Virus record (IMG/VR): IMGVR_UViG_3300031841_001609
Location: 1 to 21,954 of that record
From: a virus
Length of the DNA stretch: 21,954 nucleotides
Reading direction: 5' to 3' (one strand)
The notes beneath the pieces are model-generated. The model saw only the letters and a list, made by a program, of their open reading frames with translations, was not told the origin of the DNA and made no database searches. Shown here piece after piece: positions 7,801 through 16,788 of the stretch (position 1 is its first letter; every line of letters begins with the position of its first letter). The position numbers and the translations under genes are program-made.

Positions 7801-9671
7801 TTACTAAATAATTCCTTAGCTCGTTGAAGCATCTCAACGATTGCCTCTGCAAATTTTTCAAACAGTGTTCTATTTGCTTTAGACAACTCATCCCAAAACT
7901 CTGCTTGGGTAATCGCCCACTCAAGTGTAACAGATGGGACCTCCTTCGTTCTCAGATCTCTTCTGTAATTACTTTTAAACTTCACTATCTCAGCTTCAAA
8001 GTCTGGATGCTTTCTGATAGCTGCTTGCAGCTCCGCATACACATCTGGCATAGCTGCCTCAATAATGTGCACTGCTTCGTGGAGCATCAGTGAAAAAGGA
8101 GATTTACCCATCCCCAAAATAACTTCTGCTCTGTTTAAGAAAATTTTATCTTGGCTTCCGAGTGCCTCACCAAACAAAATGCTGCCAGTTTCTTTGACGC
8201 CCCTCTTTTCTCGAGAAAGCTTTTCAAAGTTAAACTTACGCCCAAAAATATTGTTAATTACTGCGTTTGCTACACCAATCTCTCTGGAGTATGCTTTCTC
8301 ATACGCTTTATTAAAATTCGTCAACGCAGCTATCTTCTGCTCTTCGCTAATAACGCCCTTTTTAACAAGGTCGTCTAAGCTAGTTACACCTTCATCTTTT
8401 ATAAGTCTTAGGATGTTACCAGCACGGTAGTGTGCTTCTGCTAATGACCCTAAGTTATCCTTGTTATATTTAAGTCTTCCTTTTGTTGATTCTGTTGGCA
8501 GGTATCCCTCACCTTCGTCAAAGCGAGCACCAACCGAATCATTAACAACTGAGCGTGCAATCTCTTGGTCTACTTCACTAAGCCTGCTAATATCGCCTTC
8601 CTGTACAGCTACAAGTATCTCTGAGAAACGTGTGCGCTGCCTAAAGGCAAACTCATTAATACTTACATCTGGATCTGACTCTAACTCCGCGACCAATTGT
8701 TTTGACAGCGCGTTAGTAAGAGATGCCTGCAAACCTTCTGTGTGGTAATAGTTTAGCACACCACGTAAAGTTTTTAGTTGATCTGGATTTAGATTTGTAA
8801 AGTCAACAACACCGTCTGTCTGTATAGACGTGTTAAGAATTTCTGTAAACTCACCTGTTTTCTTAACTGCTTTACGGAAATCAGGGCTGCCCGCATACAA
8901 CACATTAGCCGCTTTAGTATACTCACCTGTTTGAAAAAACTGGCTCATATCCTCAAACATCTGAATCTTATTCAGATTGCGACCAGCGTGCCTAAAGTTC
9001 TTATACGCGCCGATGGGTCCAAAGAAACCAACACCAACTCCTGTACCTAAAACAATATCAAGGGCAACATCAGCTGCTCCGTAATCAACACCCAAATAGT
9101 CCGCGTGAACATAGTGAAAAGGTGACACAGCCACATTACCAACAAAGGCTTCGGCTGTATAGTCCTTAAGTGAATGCTTTGCAGCAGTCCACTTTTTTCC
9201 CTGCATTATCGCAGTATTAAGTTGGTTTACTTTTGAAACTTGCCTACCTGCGGAAAAGACCCTGCCAAATGGTACAAGGTTAGCTGGATCAAAAACTTGT
9301 GGTGATAACATACCCACCATATTTGTAATTGGGTATTTTTCATTTATCTTTTGATGGCGTATCTGCTGGGCAAGTTGCTCCTCTGCACGTAGCTCTAACT
9401 GTGTCGGTGTTTCGTCTTTAATGTAATCCAGATTAGGTAATCCAAGATCACGATACTTTTTGACATCATCTTCGGTAACCGCAGTCAATCCGTTTTTCTT
9501 ATCCTGCGTACCTGCATACCAGTTTTTTACTGGATTTGAGATATATCCAACTGCGTTAGTAAACCCTTCTTCCAATGATGCACCAAAAGACTCTTTTCGT
9601 CCTGTTAGTTTAACATGGTCACTTAAGTTGGTGGGTACACGCGCAGCTTTCGGTGTGTATGTAAAAGACAT
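4884..9671 (-). CDS. giant internal virion/ejection protein (T7 gp16-like position) with HEAVH metallopeptidase motif
   Basis: A 1595-aa protein, third of three consecutive large genes after the tail tubular genes, the place of T7 gp16 (1318 aa), which forms the DNA-ejection channel. Residues 531-535 are HEAVH within SLMLHEAVHIIEAAMP, a classic HExxH zinc-metallopeptidase helix with hydrophobic residues before it. The third metal ligand is probably a downstream acidic residue, for example in SVTLEWAITQAEFWDEL. I see no clear lysozyme or transglycosylase signature of the kind found at the T7 gp16 N-terminus. Long charged helical stretches (about 600-1000) suggest coiled coils. Hydrophobic stretches occur near 1205-1225 (NILFLSGSGISSLTDIPMV) and 1460-1475 (VGGALAFGYMATVL) and may insert into membrane. 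It begins 13 bases after the 893-aa gene. Virion location is inferred from order and size. Confidence 0.75.
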   Translation of the reverse strand: MSFTYTPKAARVPTNLSDHVKLTGRKESFGASLEEGFTNAVGYISNPVKNWYAGTQDKKNGLTAVTEDDVKKYRDLGLPNLDYIKDETPTQLELRAEEQLAQQIRHQKINEKYPITNMVGMLSPQVFDPANLVPFGRVFSAGRQVSKVNQLNTAIMQGKKWTAAKHSLKDYTAEAFVGNVAVSPFHYVHADYLGVDYGAADVALDIVLGTGVGVGFFGPIGAYKNFRHAGRNLNKIQMFEDMSQFFQTGEYTKAANVLYAGSPDFRKAVKKTGEFTEILNTSIQTDGVVDFTNLNPDQLKTLRGVLNYYHTEGLQASLTNALSKQLVAELESDPDVSINEFAFRQRTRFSEILVAVQEGDISRLSEVDQEIARSVVNDSVGARFDEGEGYLPTESTKGRLKYNKDNLGSLAEAHYRAGNILRLIKDEGVTSLDDLVKKGVISEEQKIAALTNFNKAYEKAYSREIGVANAVINNIFGRKFNFEKLSREKRGVKETGSILFGEALGSQDKIFLNRAEVILGMGKSPFSLMLHEAVHIIEAAMPDVYAELQAAIRKHPDFEAEIVKFKSNYRRDLRTKEVPSVTLEWAITQAEFWDELSKANRTLFEKFAEAIVEMLQRAKELFSKSKLNTDFLKDVDSLLVDMTPAEFARQLASIINKGRGRNLPFNEILDASQSISNNIRNVVYSEPIDTKVRTEADRVIEDHKPEKTVAAQNAKLREHRRQTFNRLAATTMPNVRGENVQRFVETLTNYLDELAEGVDPDAQEFIGFDEYRARIREFTSEIIDEDFTRADILSDADYNELYENLRMYSMNLVNDKSLLRNNDLYRRVLRGTKDLEQTSAQYRSVKNRIVKEYYEDKAQAVVNNSMKRAAINERLRNFKTDAQKLAYLRTLLDGQERKGMPRIAGLENEMTANSQNAAVPILDVIYKHGLDELFMPDNSFGVFRIDREDPKWQMFGKTRKDRSKVFHDELHKALLARKLPEEWEKVPALKELFDVIVATEVRLLEELNAAGLDIKMLSDFGGVSQKWDGTIIHNMGFNQFKARMLEVMDVEATSNTHAGVLFIDGKEQPFTVDAFLEQWYDTLDPNRNIDSDVQVFDLEESFGGRMVRIKPEYATEVMLEFSGYDNVGYLMLQQIQRRSALATMASFAGTKPNEMLTGLLGGLSTGRGKNAFNAKSYKATVDALTGILENPVDSTLATFENKFKQLSNILFLSGSGISSLTDIPMVASTLEVMGVRFGDTNKLFLDAYADAMRRRFGDDQDGMREFFLGQGAGFDAINNQVIRRLSDTTTNVGKMDKLHNLLFKVNGLNALTTAHQELFVDVLTQGIAREFGKPAMGRQMRANLIDFGFTAEEINKLRKAVTKSPDGVSRVVPTGIKDAELAKKYRQYITKYMRQAVFMPDAGTNAQMTLGFRKGTFEGTLARIATQYQPFMVGMTKLLYRRFMNGDFGEGDAAMAYKVAHLVSYVGGALAFGYMATVLKDLAQGKEPMSLFDMRPYQWSRIVQQSGILGVLEVPLDVKDFGAMEALSPLPSTIFGLGIDLASSDAKGALDNVQALTGGNIYGPPQWLHGMIGEVMTEYLAEIQQDMLDEVQQPD

Positions 9672-9684
9672 TAGTTACTATTAT

Positions 9685-12366
9685 TTACTTACCACGCTCA
9701 ATTTCACGCAGCACTTGTTCTCTAGCTGTTGCTCCAATAGTTGGAACCCAACCACCTTCGCTATTCAACCTGTTCATTGCTGCTGTACTTGTAATCACGA
9801 CCTGTTCGTTATTTGTATCAATCAGGTTTTCATACCGTCCTGTTGTTCGGTCGTAGTACCTCACAGCAACACCGATTTCGTTATTAGCCCACGACTTGGC
9901 ACTAAAGTCAAGTAATGGGTAGGAAGTACCACCAACAAAAACTCTACCGTCTTTTAAAATGTCCTGAATCTCTTCTTTTGTACGAGTAGTTGCTAGACCA
10001 AACTCCTCAACCATCTGACGAAATCCTGCTGGGAACTTATCTACGTTTTTAACCATTGCTGGTGTAAAGTTCAAATCGAAGCTCTGAGCTACTTCTGTTG
10101 CGTACACCTCTGCTGCACGGTTAGTTGCCTGCTCAGGAAGTACACTGTAGTCTCCATTTCTAAAACGAGCTGAAAGCTGTTGCCGATCGTAGTAGCTTGC
10201 TCGACCCAAAAAAGATAATGTTTCTGGGCTGATGCCAAAAACTACATTGACATCCGTAAACGGCAATGTCGTACTAAGTATACGCTCCAAAATTGGATTC
10301 ATCGGCTTACGGAACTCTAAGTCAACCGCATCAAGCATTGATGGTAGAAGAGTAACCTTGGTGTCATTGTACGCCACTCTTGTTAAACCTGTTCGCTGTG
10401 TTAATAACTCACGCTCTTTATCAAAGAATGTGTTTAACATCCTAGCACGAGTAGCTTGGTCCTGACCTGCTAAAATATTTACAGTTGTCTCTGCTGACAA
10501 AGCTCTTTCAAGCTTGCCTTTTAGTCCGCCTTTTTCAACACCGTATATATCATCTGCAAAAGCATCTGTTACTGAAACAATCAAGCCTTGAAACAATGAC
10601 AAGTACGCATCAGCCTCCTCAGCATCTCCATTCTGCAAGGCTACCTTGTACATGTTGTACACCTCACTGTCCGTCATCTCAGTTGTTTCTGGAGCCTGTC
10701 CTGCTTCACCACCAAGAAACATCTGAGTAATCGGTGTATGCTGAGCATCAACATATCGATCAGACGCCGCCGTTAAGTCTGTAACTACTTTTGTAATCTT
10801 AGCAGCTTCTTCTGGGCTTGCAGCCATTGAAGCAAGCTGATAATTTAATCCCATTGCACGATCTGCTTTTGTCGCGTTTGGGTTTTTCATTAGATTATGA
10901 CCACGCTGAGCTACTGCTGCTGGTGTGTTATCTGTCAACGCCTGCGCAATATGCAACGACGAGGACTCTACATCGTTAGCACTCCATGGGATACTGTTAC
11001 CAGTAAATAATGGCATATCCCTGTACCCCATATCTCTTAACAACTGAGCCTGCTCTGTTGCGTCAGGTGTTAGCAACCCAAGAACCGAAGTGTCACCGCC
11101 CTGTAAGCCTTTGTGGATGCTTAAGGCAACCGTGTTTACATATTGACGCAGCTTACCTGCATCATCTGCTCTCACATTAGGTAGTAACTCGTCATCCAAC
11201 ACATACTTTGGTATGTTACCGTTTTGTTTTGCTTCTGAAAGTGCAGTCAACAACCCCTGCCTAAAGGGACTGGTTACAATTGCCTCACCAGCAGCATTCT
11301 CAACCTGTTGTGGTTGAAAAAACACAGATATTGAAGCTGCTGATCTATATTTCTCTCTATCCGCATCATTTAAAAATGCTGGATCGATATCCATCAGCAC
11401 ATTACTTGTATTTGTCGCTGCTGCAACCATACTCTCAATATCTGATGCCTGACCTAACGTGTTTAAAAATGTCTGTGATACTTGATCTAACGCAGCTGTA
11501 TTCTGTGCTATCAAGAGTTTGTTACCATCTGCTGTTAGTGCATCAACTCTCCGTTCAGCAGCATCTGTAAGTGCCTTACGATCATTTTCATTAACAAACT
11601 CAAGCTGATCGCCGTACTGCTCAATACCTTTTGAGACATAGTGGTTAATCTCATCAATGCTCCTAGCATTTTCAATGTTATGTAAAAAAAGCTGACGAGC
11701 CATACCACTTGCATCGCCTTTAAACGCAGCAACCGACTCAGGTGATGTTAGACCACCCAAACCTTCGTGATTACCCAAAGCTATAATACCTGTCAGTGCT
11801 GTATCAAACGTATCCGTTTGCATTGTCCGACCAAGATTATTCTGACGTGCTTGGTGTAAGCCCACACTTGCTTCACTCCGAGATGTCTTAAGCAAGTTCT
11901 TTAATTGATGGTGCGGCTTTAATGCTCGAAGCTTAAGCTGAGCTTTTTGATATAACTCCGTAGCTCTGTCTGTGTACCCATTAGCTTGGTAAAAAGTTGG
12001 ATCAGAAACTTTTGTTGGCGCAAAATTATCTAAAGTAAAATTTGCAGCAGATGTATCGAATGTTGCCAAAGCCGACTCTGCTTCCGCAATCGCGTCATCG
12101 TTCTCCTGTGCATATGCATCTTGAACAGCAGCAACAGCCGTATTTAGCTGCAACCCATACTGGGTGTCTGCGCTGTTTGCTGCAGATTTATTTACAGCGA
12201 ACTGCTTCTTAGCAAACATATCACCCACAGAGCCTGCTGCTCGTGCTGTTTGGTTCAAAGCATCCGACACAGCGGATAAGGGCGACTCAAACACCTGCTT
12301 ATATCCAAAAACAGACGCATCTGCTTTTTGTTGTTCTACGACACCTGTTTTTACTCTAATTGCCAT
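9685..12366 (-). CDS. internal virion/ejection protein (T7 gp15-like position)
   Basis: An 893-aa protein, somewhat longer than T7 gp15 (747). It is largely helical in appearance: Ala-, Gln- and Asp/Glu-rich with no membrane segments. The N-terminal 130 residues resemble a coiled coil (for example SANSADTQYGLQLNTAVAAV). I see no enzymatic motif. In T7, gp14, gp15 and gp16 leave the head and form a channel from the outer membrane to the cytoplasm; gp15 is the periplasmic tube. The same role is inferred here from order and size rather than from clear sequence similarity. Its ATG shares one base with the stop of the gp14-like gene (TAATG) and follows a strong GGAGG at a short distance, one of the few good Shine-Dalgarno sequences in the window. 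Confidence 0.7.
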   Translation of the reverse strand: MAIRVKTGVVEQQKADASVFGYKQVFESPLSAVSDALNQTARAAGSVGDMFAKKQFAVNKSAANSADTQYGLQLNTAVAAVQDAYAQENDDAIAEAESALATFDTSAANFTLDNFAPTKVSDPTFYQANGYTDRATELYQKAQLKLRALKPHHQLKNLLKTSRSEASVGLHQARQNNLGRTMQTDTFDTALTGIIALGNHEGLGGLTSPESVAAFKGDASGMARQLFLHNIENARSIDEINHYVSKGIEQYGDQLEFVNENDRKALTDAAERRVDALTADGNKLLIAQNTAALDQVSQTFLNTLGQASDIESMVAAATNTSNVLMDIDPAFLNDADREKYRSAASISVFFQPQQVENAAGEAIVTSPFRQGLLTALSEAKQNGNIPKYVLDDELLPNVRADDAGKLRQYVNTVALSIHKGLQGGDTSVLGLLTPDATEQAQLLRDMGYRDMPLFTGNSIPWSANDVESSSLHIAQALTDNTPAAVAQRGHNLMKNPNATKADRAMGLNYQLASMAASPEEAAKITKVVTDLTAASDRYVDAQHTPITQMFLGGEAGQAPETTEMTDSEVYNMYKVALQNGDAEEADAYLSLFQGLIVSVTDAFADDIYGVEKGGLKGKLERALSAETTVNILAGQDQATRARMLNTFFDKERELLTQRTGLTRVAYNDTKVTLLPSMLDAVDLEFRKPMNPILERILSTTLPFTDVNVVFGISPETLSFLGRASYYDRQQLSARFRNGDYSVLPEQATNRAAEVYATEVAQSFDLNFTPAMVKNVDKFPAGFRQMVEEFGLATTRTKEEIQDILKDGRVFVGGTSYPLLDFSAKSWANNEIGVAVRYYDRTTGRYENLIDTNNEQVVITSTAAMNRLNSEGGWVPTIGATAREQVLREIERGK

Positions 12367-13016
12367 TATCCTCCAAAGCCGAATGATTTAATACCTGCTG
12401 TCTGATTCGATGAAAGTGCTGAACTTGTCATACTTACACCACCAGCAATTGTTCCTAATGCAGAAGCAATACCAGCAGTCTTTGTAGCACTTGCCTGATT
12501 CTTCAAGTTGTTAGACTCATTCTGTGCACCAAACAGGATATTACGAGCATTTGTCTCACCACGCTGGTGATACAGCTTACCCATACGTGTATGCTCGTTC
12601 GCCTGCAAGTAACCAGATAAACTCTCATCTGAAATTTGTGCAGCTACAGAAATCTGTTGCGCATATGCATCATCTTCCAATGAGTCCATGAACGAATTAA
12701 ATGTACCACCATATCCAAACTTAGCATCAAAGCCAGCCAACTCCTGCTGTGTCTTTTTCGCGAAGATTGCTTGCTCCCGCTCAGCTTCATCCATCGCCCG
12801 TTGTCGGTTAGCTAAAACAACTGCGCGGTCATACTCCGACTGCTGTTGCTGCGCCTGCGCATTACTGCGCTCAACTGCTGCATTGTATTTACCCTGCTCT
12901 TCGACGGCTTTTGCATTTGCCTCCAACGCCTTAGCTTGTTGGCGTGAAGACATATAACCAACCGCTGCCGAAGCTGCGGTTGTTGCTGCAATGATAAATG
13001 GTACTGCCGTTGCCAT
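12366..13016 (-). CDS. internal virion protein (T7 gp14-like)
   Basis: A 216-aa protein close in length to T7 gp14 (196). The N-terminus has a hydrophobic segment (AVPFIIAATTAASAAVGYM, about 4-22). A long Ala/Gln/Glu-rich helix (about 25-95) follows, and then a Gly/Ser/Ala-rich hydrophobic C-terminal part (TAGIASALGTIAGGVSMTSS). This layout is typical of the small internal protein that inserts into the host outer membrane during DNA ejection. It starts two bases after the tail tubular B stop and overlaps the next gene by one base, so the three internal-protein genes form one coupled unit. Assignment rests on order, size and composition. Confidence 0.75.
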   Translation of the reverse strand: MATAVPFIIAATTAASAAVGYMSSRQQAKALEANAKAVEEQGKYNAAVERSNAQAQQQQSEYDRAVVLANRQRAMDEAEREQAIFAKKTQQELAGFDAKFGYGGTFNSFMDSLEDDAYAQQISVAAQISDESLSGYLQANEHTRMGKLYHQRGETNARNILFGAQNESNNLKNQASATKTAGIASALGTIAGGVSMTSSALSSNQTAGIKSFGFGG

Positions 13017-13017
13017 A

Positions 13018-16000
13018 TTAATTTAAGTCGGTTTTTGTCACAAGTGACACGATAGTAAGTGGATACGGTTCACTTTGCTCAATGTCTATGATTTTATCAA
13101 CCCCAAAATAAGCACCTCTGAGCGGCTTTTCTCGGTCAAAGCCTGTAAATGAGGTTTGAGGTGGGGCTACATAATCAAGAAAGGTATTTAATGCAAAGCC
13201 ATCAGACGTTAGTAACTCAGAACCTGTTGAATCATTGATTTGTGTTAAATAATCAGATATGCTCGAAACACCTCGGTCTTCTGCTGAGACATGACCATCC
13301 AGCTCAATTAACTCTAAATCACCATCAATACCGATACTATAGCGTGACGAGTCCACCAAATAAGCCTTTGAGGATATTATACGAGCGTTATCTGAACCGT
13401 ACGATGGTTTGTTTGCACCATCCCATGTTGGATACATTGGCTGTAATTCACCTGTATACTTTAACCCAATTGTCCAACGTTCAGACTCCCCCAATAACAT
13501 CTGTATTTGTATCTTACCACCTACAATCTCATAGTTGCCCATATATGTCCCAGATACAACTACATCAACTCTACGGTTGCTCCTAAATACATCTGTATAT
13601 GTCGGTACTATTGTTAGTGTTTTTGTAGTCTGATCATATGCCTGTGTGTTCTTACCCACAACACCTGTTTCAGAGCTATCTAAATAAACCGTCGGCTCGT
13701 CCACATCCGATGGGAATGGAACTGTTGGTTCTCCATTAATATTCGCATCCGAGGACAGCACTTCATGCTGAACAAAGCCAAACCTATTAACTAAAATATA
13801 GACCTGATCCAGTCCAGACTTATATGTCTCACGGAGAACAACAAGGTCTAAGACATCTGCACCATCTGCTATTACTACTTTTGACCAAGCATAGTAATCT
13901 TCTTGGCGTTGGTATGTTAAACAATAAATAACACCTGAACTAGTTAATACCCATATCCTTGGTTGAGGTGTTTCCTGTACCGCAATTCGCTTAATTGTGT
14001 CTGTTGTTAGTACTGGGAATATAAATTTCGATATATCGTTTGCATTACTTCGCTGTATTGCCCCATCATACTTATACTCCAATAACTGCGTTCCTGACTC
14101 ATTTGGAAAGAATATTGATGTGCCTACCATATAGGCTTCATCCTTACAATTAACCTCATCATTTAACTGAAAACGAATGGTTTTTGGACTAACAGCAGCT
14201 TCATATTCATTAACCGACATTGAAAAGATACCCCTAGTAGTACCCACAATTAAATCCTTAGCTGCAATAATCCAACGAACTGATGAGTTTACATTCGACA
14301 ATGGGTATGAAATTCCATTTGTGTCCAGAACTGTCTTGTCATCCTCTGACGGTGCAAACGAATCTTCATCATCAAGCTGACTAAAGAATACGTAGTTTGG
14401 ATTTGACGGTGTGCCACCGTAAACACGCCGACGCTCAAAATAAGCTACATCTGATGGGTAATTATTTGAGTACCAAGCACCAAAACTAAATGTTTCAAAC
14501 CTACCTGAATTTTCAAAACCACCCGTCACACCACTTCTTGGTACTGGATTCTTTAATCTAGCACGAACTTCAGTATCTGAGGTTCTATCTATAATCTGCA
14601 TATACACAACACCTGTTGGCATAACACCTCTAACATGACGATCGACAGATGTCCCAGCTGTAAAAATACCATCAGTAGCTGTTATTGTAACATCATTAGC
14701 TATCTCGGTTATGCTTAACGCCCCTGTTGGTTGTATGAGATTTGCGCTAACACCTCCCAATGTGTCCGAATGAACCGCGTCTACACTCGTGTCTACCTTA
14801 TGGACATCAAACTCCAGTGCTGTTGATAAATTACCAATTACATCGTCTGCACTTGCGTTATCATCAGCTGTTAGCGAATTACCATTTGTAATTACAAAAA
14901 TACCACCGACCCAAGTAAATGTTCTTTGACCACCTGTTGTTATCTCAGCTGTCAAAGTACTCGCGCTATGACTTGACGAGGAGTGTACTTCAAAAGAAAC
15001 ATCGCCGTAAGACTTATACACAGCCCCGTATTCATAAAAACCTAAATCATTAGGAGTTACTGGATCTTCATTGTAATCAACCCCCAGTATACCCTCACCT
15101 CTAACAAAGTCTACTGGGTGAGCCTCATTACCTAAATACTTCTCAATCTTTACCCAGCGAGTCATTGAACTACTGCTGTCAACCAACACATCACTTGATG
15201 AGTTTTCTTCGTTAACACGAATCCATGAACTAATCTGTGATGAATCAAAAATATCAGTGTCTGTGCGTAAATGCACCTCACCAACTGGAACCGCATCTTT
15301 TGTTAACGCATGCTCCTGAACCGAACCTGATGTTGTAACATTATTGTCCAGCAAATACAGTTGAGCAGATGCATCATTGATATCGGTTACAAAATCAGCT
15401 TGGTCCACGTAAACAACTGTTGGTGTGGGACCTGTCACTTCTGGGTAGTTTGTGGCTGAATCAATAACCTTACCAAGCAGCCAAACATCGTTTACCTCAT
15501 ACTCAACATACCAGTCTTTAGAAAATGTATTAGCTTGCTTACCACCAGTTGTATCAATATAGTCATCATATATGTCTTGGAAGTCAGCAGTTGTACTTTC
15601 AACTTTAGCAACTTCCTCACCCTTAGTGATGTCAAGACGTGTACTTGTTTGCTCTTCTTGAAGAAATGGCTCAATATACGTGTCTACTTCGTAAAAATAA
15701 GATATATCGTTTTCAATCTCAAACTTTCGAGGTCTGTGGCTGGGATGACAAATATAGATAACACTTGTTTCTGAACTAAAACGTAAATCATTAAGTTGCT
15801 CAACCGTATACGGTGTGTTCAACCACTGATATTGAAGTACACCATCTGTATCAAATACACGCAGTTTTTGATGAGTAAACACAAGTCTATACGACTCATC
15901 CTTACCTACTGTTAAGTGTATCTGCCTGAATTGTGTGTCAGTCTCCTCTGGGTCTACATAAGATAACTGAAACCCCTGACGATATGTAGTGGGTCCCTGT

Positions 16001-16128
16001 AATGAGGGGAAAAAGTTTGTAAGCTTACGGCACGAGTTAGCAACGCGATCAATATCCGTCCTACCCGCTAAATTATCGGTGATTAGACCACCAGAAAAAT
16101 TTGTAGTAACATTACTGTATCGTGCCAT
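13018..16128 (-). CDS. tail tubular protein B (nozzle), T7 gp12-like
   Basis: A 1036-aa protein. The N-terminus (NVTTNFSGGLITDNLAGRTD, followed by a CRKLTNFFPSLQGPTTYRQG segment) is the classic start of gp12-like nozzle proteins: an SGGL motif, Arg/Asp, then a Cys/Leu-N-F-P segment with GxxxR(Q)G. Further family features are YFERRRVYGGTPSNPNYVFFSQ and the following beta-propeller-like repeats. It would form the hexameric tip of the short tail. It is about 240 aa longer than T7 gp12 (794). Part of the excess may be a Ser/Thr/Val-rich segment at about 373-500 that reads like an inserted Ig-like or other beta domain. The start overlaps the tail tubular A gene by 17 bases. Confidence 0.9.
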   Translation of the reverse strand: MARYSNVTTNFSGGLITDNLAGRTDIDRVANSCRKLTNFFPSLQGPTTYRQGFQLSYVDPEETDTQFRQIHLTVGKDESYRLVFTHQKLRVFDTDGVLQYQWLNTPYTVEQLNDLRFSSETSVIYICHPSHRPRKFEIENDISYFYEVDTYIEPFLQEEQTSTRLDITKGEEVAKVESTTADFQDIYDDYIDTTGGKQANTFSKDWYVEYEVNDVWLLGKVIDSATNYPEVTGPTPTVVYVDQADFVTDINDASAQLYLLDNNVTTSGSVQEHALTKDAVPVGEVHLRTDTDIFDSSQISSWIRVNEENSSSDVLVDSSSSMTRWVKIEKYLGNEAHPVDFVRGEGILGVDYNEDPVTPNDLGFYEYGAVYKSYGDVSFEVHSSSSHSASTLTAEITTGGQRTFTWVGGIFVITNGNSLTADDNASADDVIGNLSTALEFDVHKVDTSVDAVHSDTLGGVSANLIQPTGALSITEIANDVTITATDGIFTAGTSVDRHVRGVMPTGVVYMQIIDRTSDTEVRARLKNPVPRSGVTGGFENSGRFETFSFGAWYSNNYPSDVAYFERRRVYGGTPSNPNYVFFSQLDDEDSFAPSEDDKTVLDTNGISYPLSNVNSSVRWIIAAKDLIVGTTRGIFSMSVNEYEAAVSPKTIRFQLNDEVNCKDEAYMVGTSIFFPNESGTQLLEYKYDGAIQRSNANDISKFIFPVLTTDTIKRIAVQETPQPRIWVLTSSGVIYCLTYQRQEDYYAWSKVVIADGADVLDLVVLRETYKSGLDQVYILVNRFGFVQHEVLSSDANINGEPTVPFPSDVDEPTVYLDSSETGVVGKNTQAYDQTTKTLTIVPTYTDVFRSNRRVDVVVSGTYMGNYEIVGGKIQIQMLLGESERWTIGLKYTGELQPMYPTWDGANKPSYGSDNARIISSKAYLVDSSRYSIGIDGDLELIELDGHVSAEDRGVSSISDYLTQINDSTGSELLTSDGFALNTFLDYVAPPQTSFTGFDREKPLRGAYFGVDKIIDIEQSEPYPLTIVSLVTKTDLN

Positions 16129-16735
16129 AGGTTCGGTGTGTACCTAAAATTCTAGATGTTGAGTCATCCATTGGAGCTTGTGATGGTCCCTGCCTTCCGT
16201 CCACCACTCGTGCACGACGAAGCGCAAGCATATATTGTTGGAAGAGTATCTCGTGTCGATTTTCAGAGCCTGATAACTCAATACTTAAAGCTTGGGCTAT
16301 GTGCAGTACAATGACACGGTTTAAGAATGGTGGTATAGATTCTGCGTATTCCTCTAAGTCTGGGACAAACGTAAAGTACAAGTTAACACTGTCTTCATTT
16401 GCATACAGAGTACCCTGCTCAATAACATAGTCAGAAATCTTATAATGTTGTGTTGGGTGCTCTAAGTAGTATAATGTATTAAAATCAGATGGTAGTTCAA
16501 AATAATTCTCGTACGGTCGATCAGTAATTAAGGTTACATTAACAGCCGATAACTCAACTTTTCGGGTATTGTAGCTAAACCTGTTTTCAGAGAAAATTTC
16601 TAAAATTGCGTCAAGATACGCCTGATTAGCAATCTGGTACGTTGTGCTTGTAGTGTCGTTCTCGTCCAGAAAATAACTGCCTACTTTACGTAGAGCAGCA
16701 TTCATTATGTTCAGCTTTGTAGGCGTAGTTGACAT
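16112..16735 (-). CDS. tail tubular protein A (gatekeeper/adaptor), T7 gp11-like
   Basis: A 207-aa protein, close to T7 gp11 (196). The N-terminus (TKLNIMNAALRKVGSYFLDE) has the family pattern of K-L-x-x-x-N-x-A-L-R-x-x-G. The region ANQAYLDAILEIFSENRFSY corresponds to the conserved a-x-x-x-L-x-x-x-x-W/F region before the first beta strands. It forms the dodecameric ring between portal and nozzle. The ATG at 16735 lies two bases after the T-tract of the terminator that follows the capsid gene, and there is no Shine-Dalgarno. Its synthesis therefore depends on readthrough of that terminator or on a promoter I cannot see. The family pattern begins six residues after this start, which supports it over the internal Met11. 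Confidence 0.9.
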   Translation of the reverse strand: MSTTPTKLNIMNAALRKVGSYFLDENDTTSTTYQIANQAYLDAILEIFSENRFSYNTRKVELSAVNVTLITDRPYENYFELPSDFNTLYYLEHPTQHYKISDYVIEQGTLYANEDSVNLYFTFVPDLEEYAESIPPFLNRVIVLHIAQALSIELSGSENRHEILFQQYMLALRRARVVDGRQGPSQAPMDDSTSRILGTHRTYGTIQ

Positions 16736-16737
16736 AT

Positions 16738-16780
16738 AAAAAAAGGGAGTAGCCTCCCCCGAATTTACAGGGGAGGCTAC
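16738..16780 (-). terminator. terminator after the capsid gene, with two mutually exclusive hairpins
   Basis: On the minus strand, GTAGCCTCCCC (complement of 16770-16780) pairs with GGGGAGGCTAC (16749-16759), an 11-bp perfect stem with a 10-base loop. It is followed by TCCC and seven T (16738-16744). The downstream arm can instead pair with the TCCC: GGGAG-GCTA-CTCCC (16758-16745) forms a 5-bp hairpin directly against the T-tract. It stands 9 bases after the capsid stop codon, as Tphi does after gene 10 in T7. Confidence 0.85.
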
Positions 16781-16788
16781 GGTTAAGA

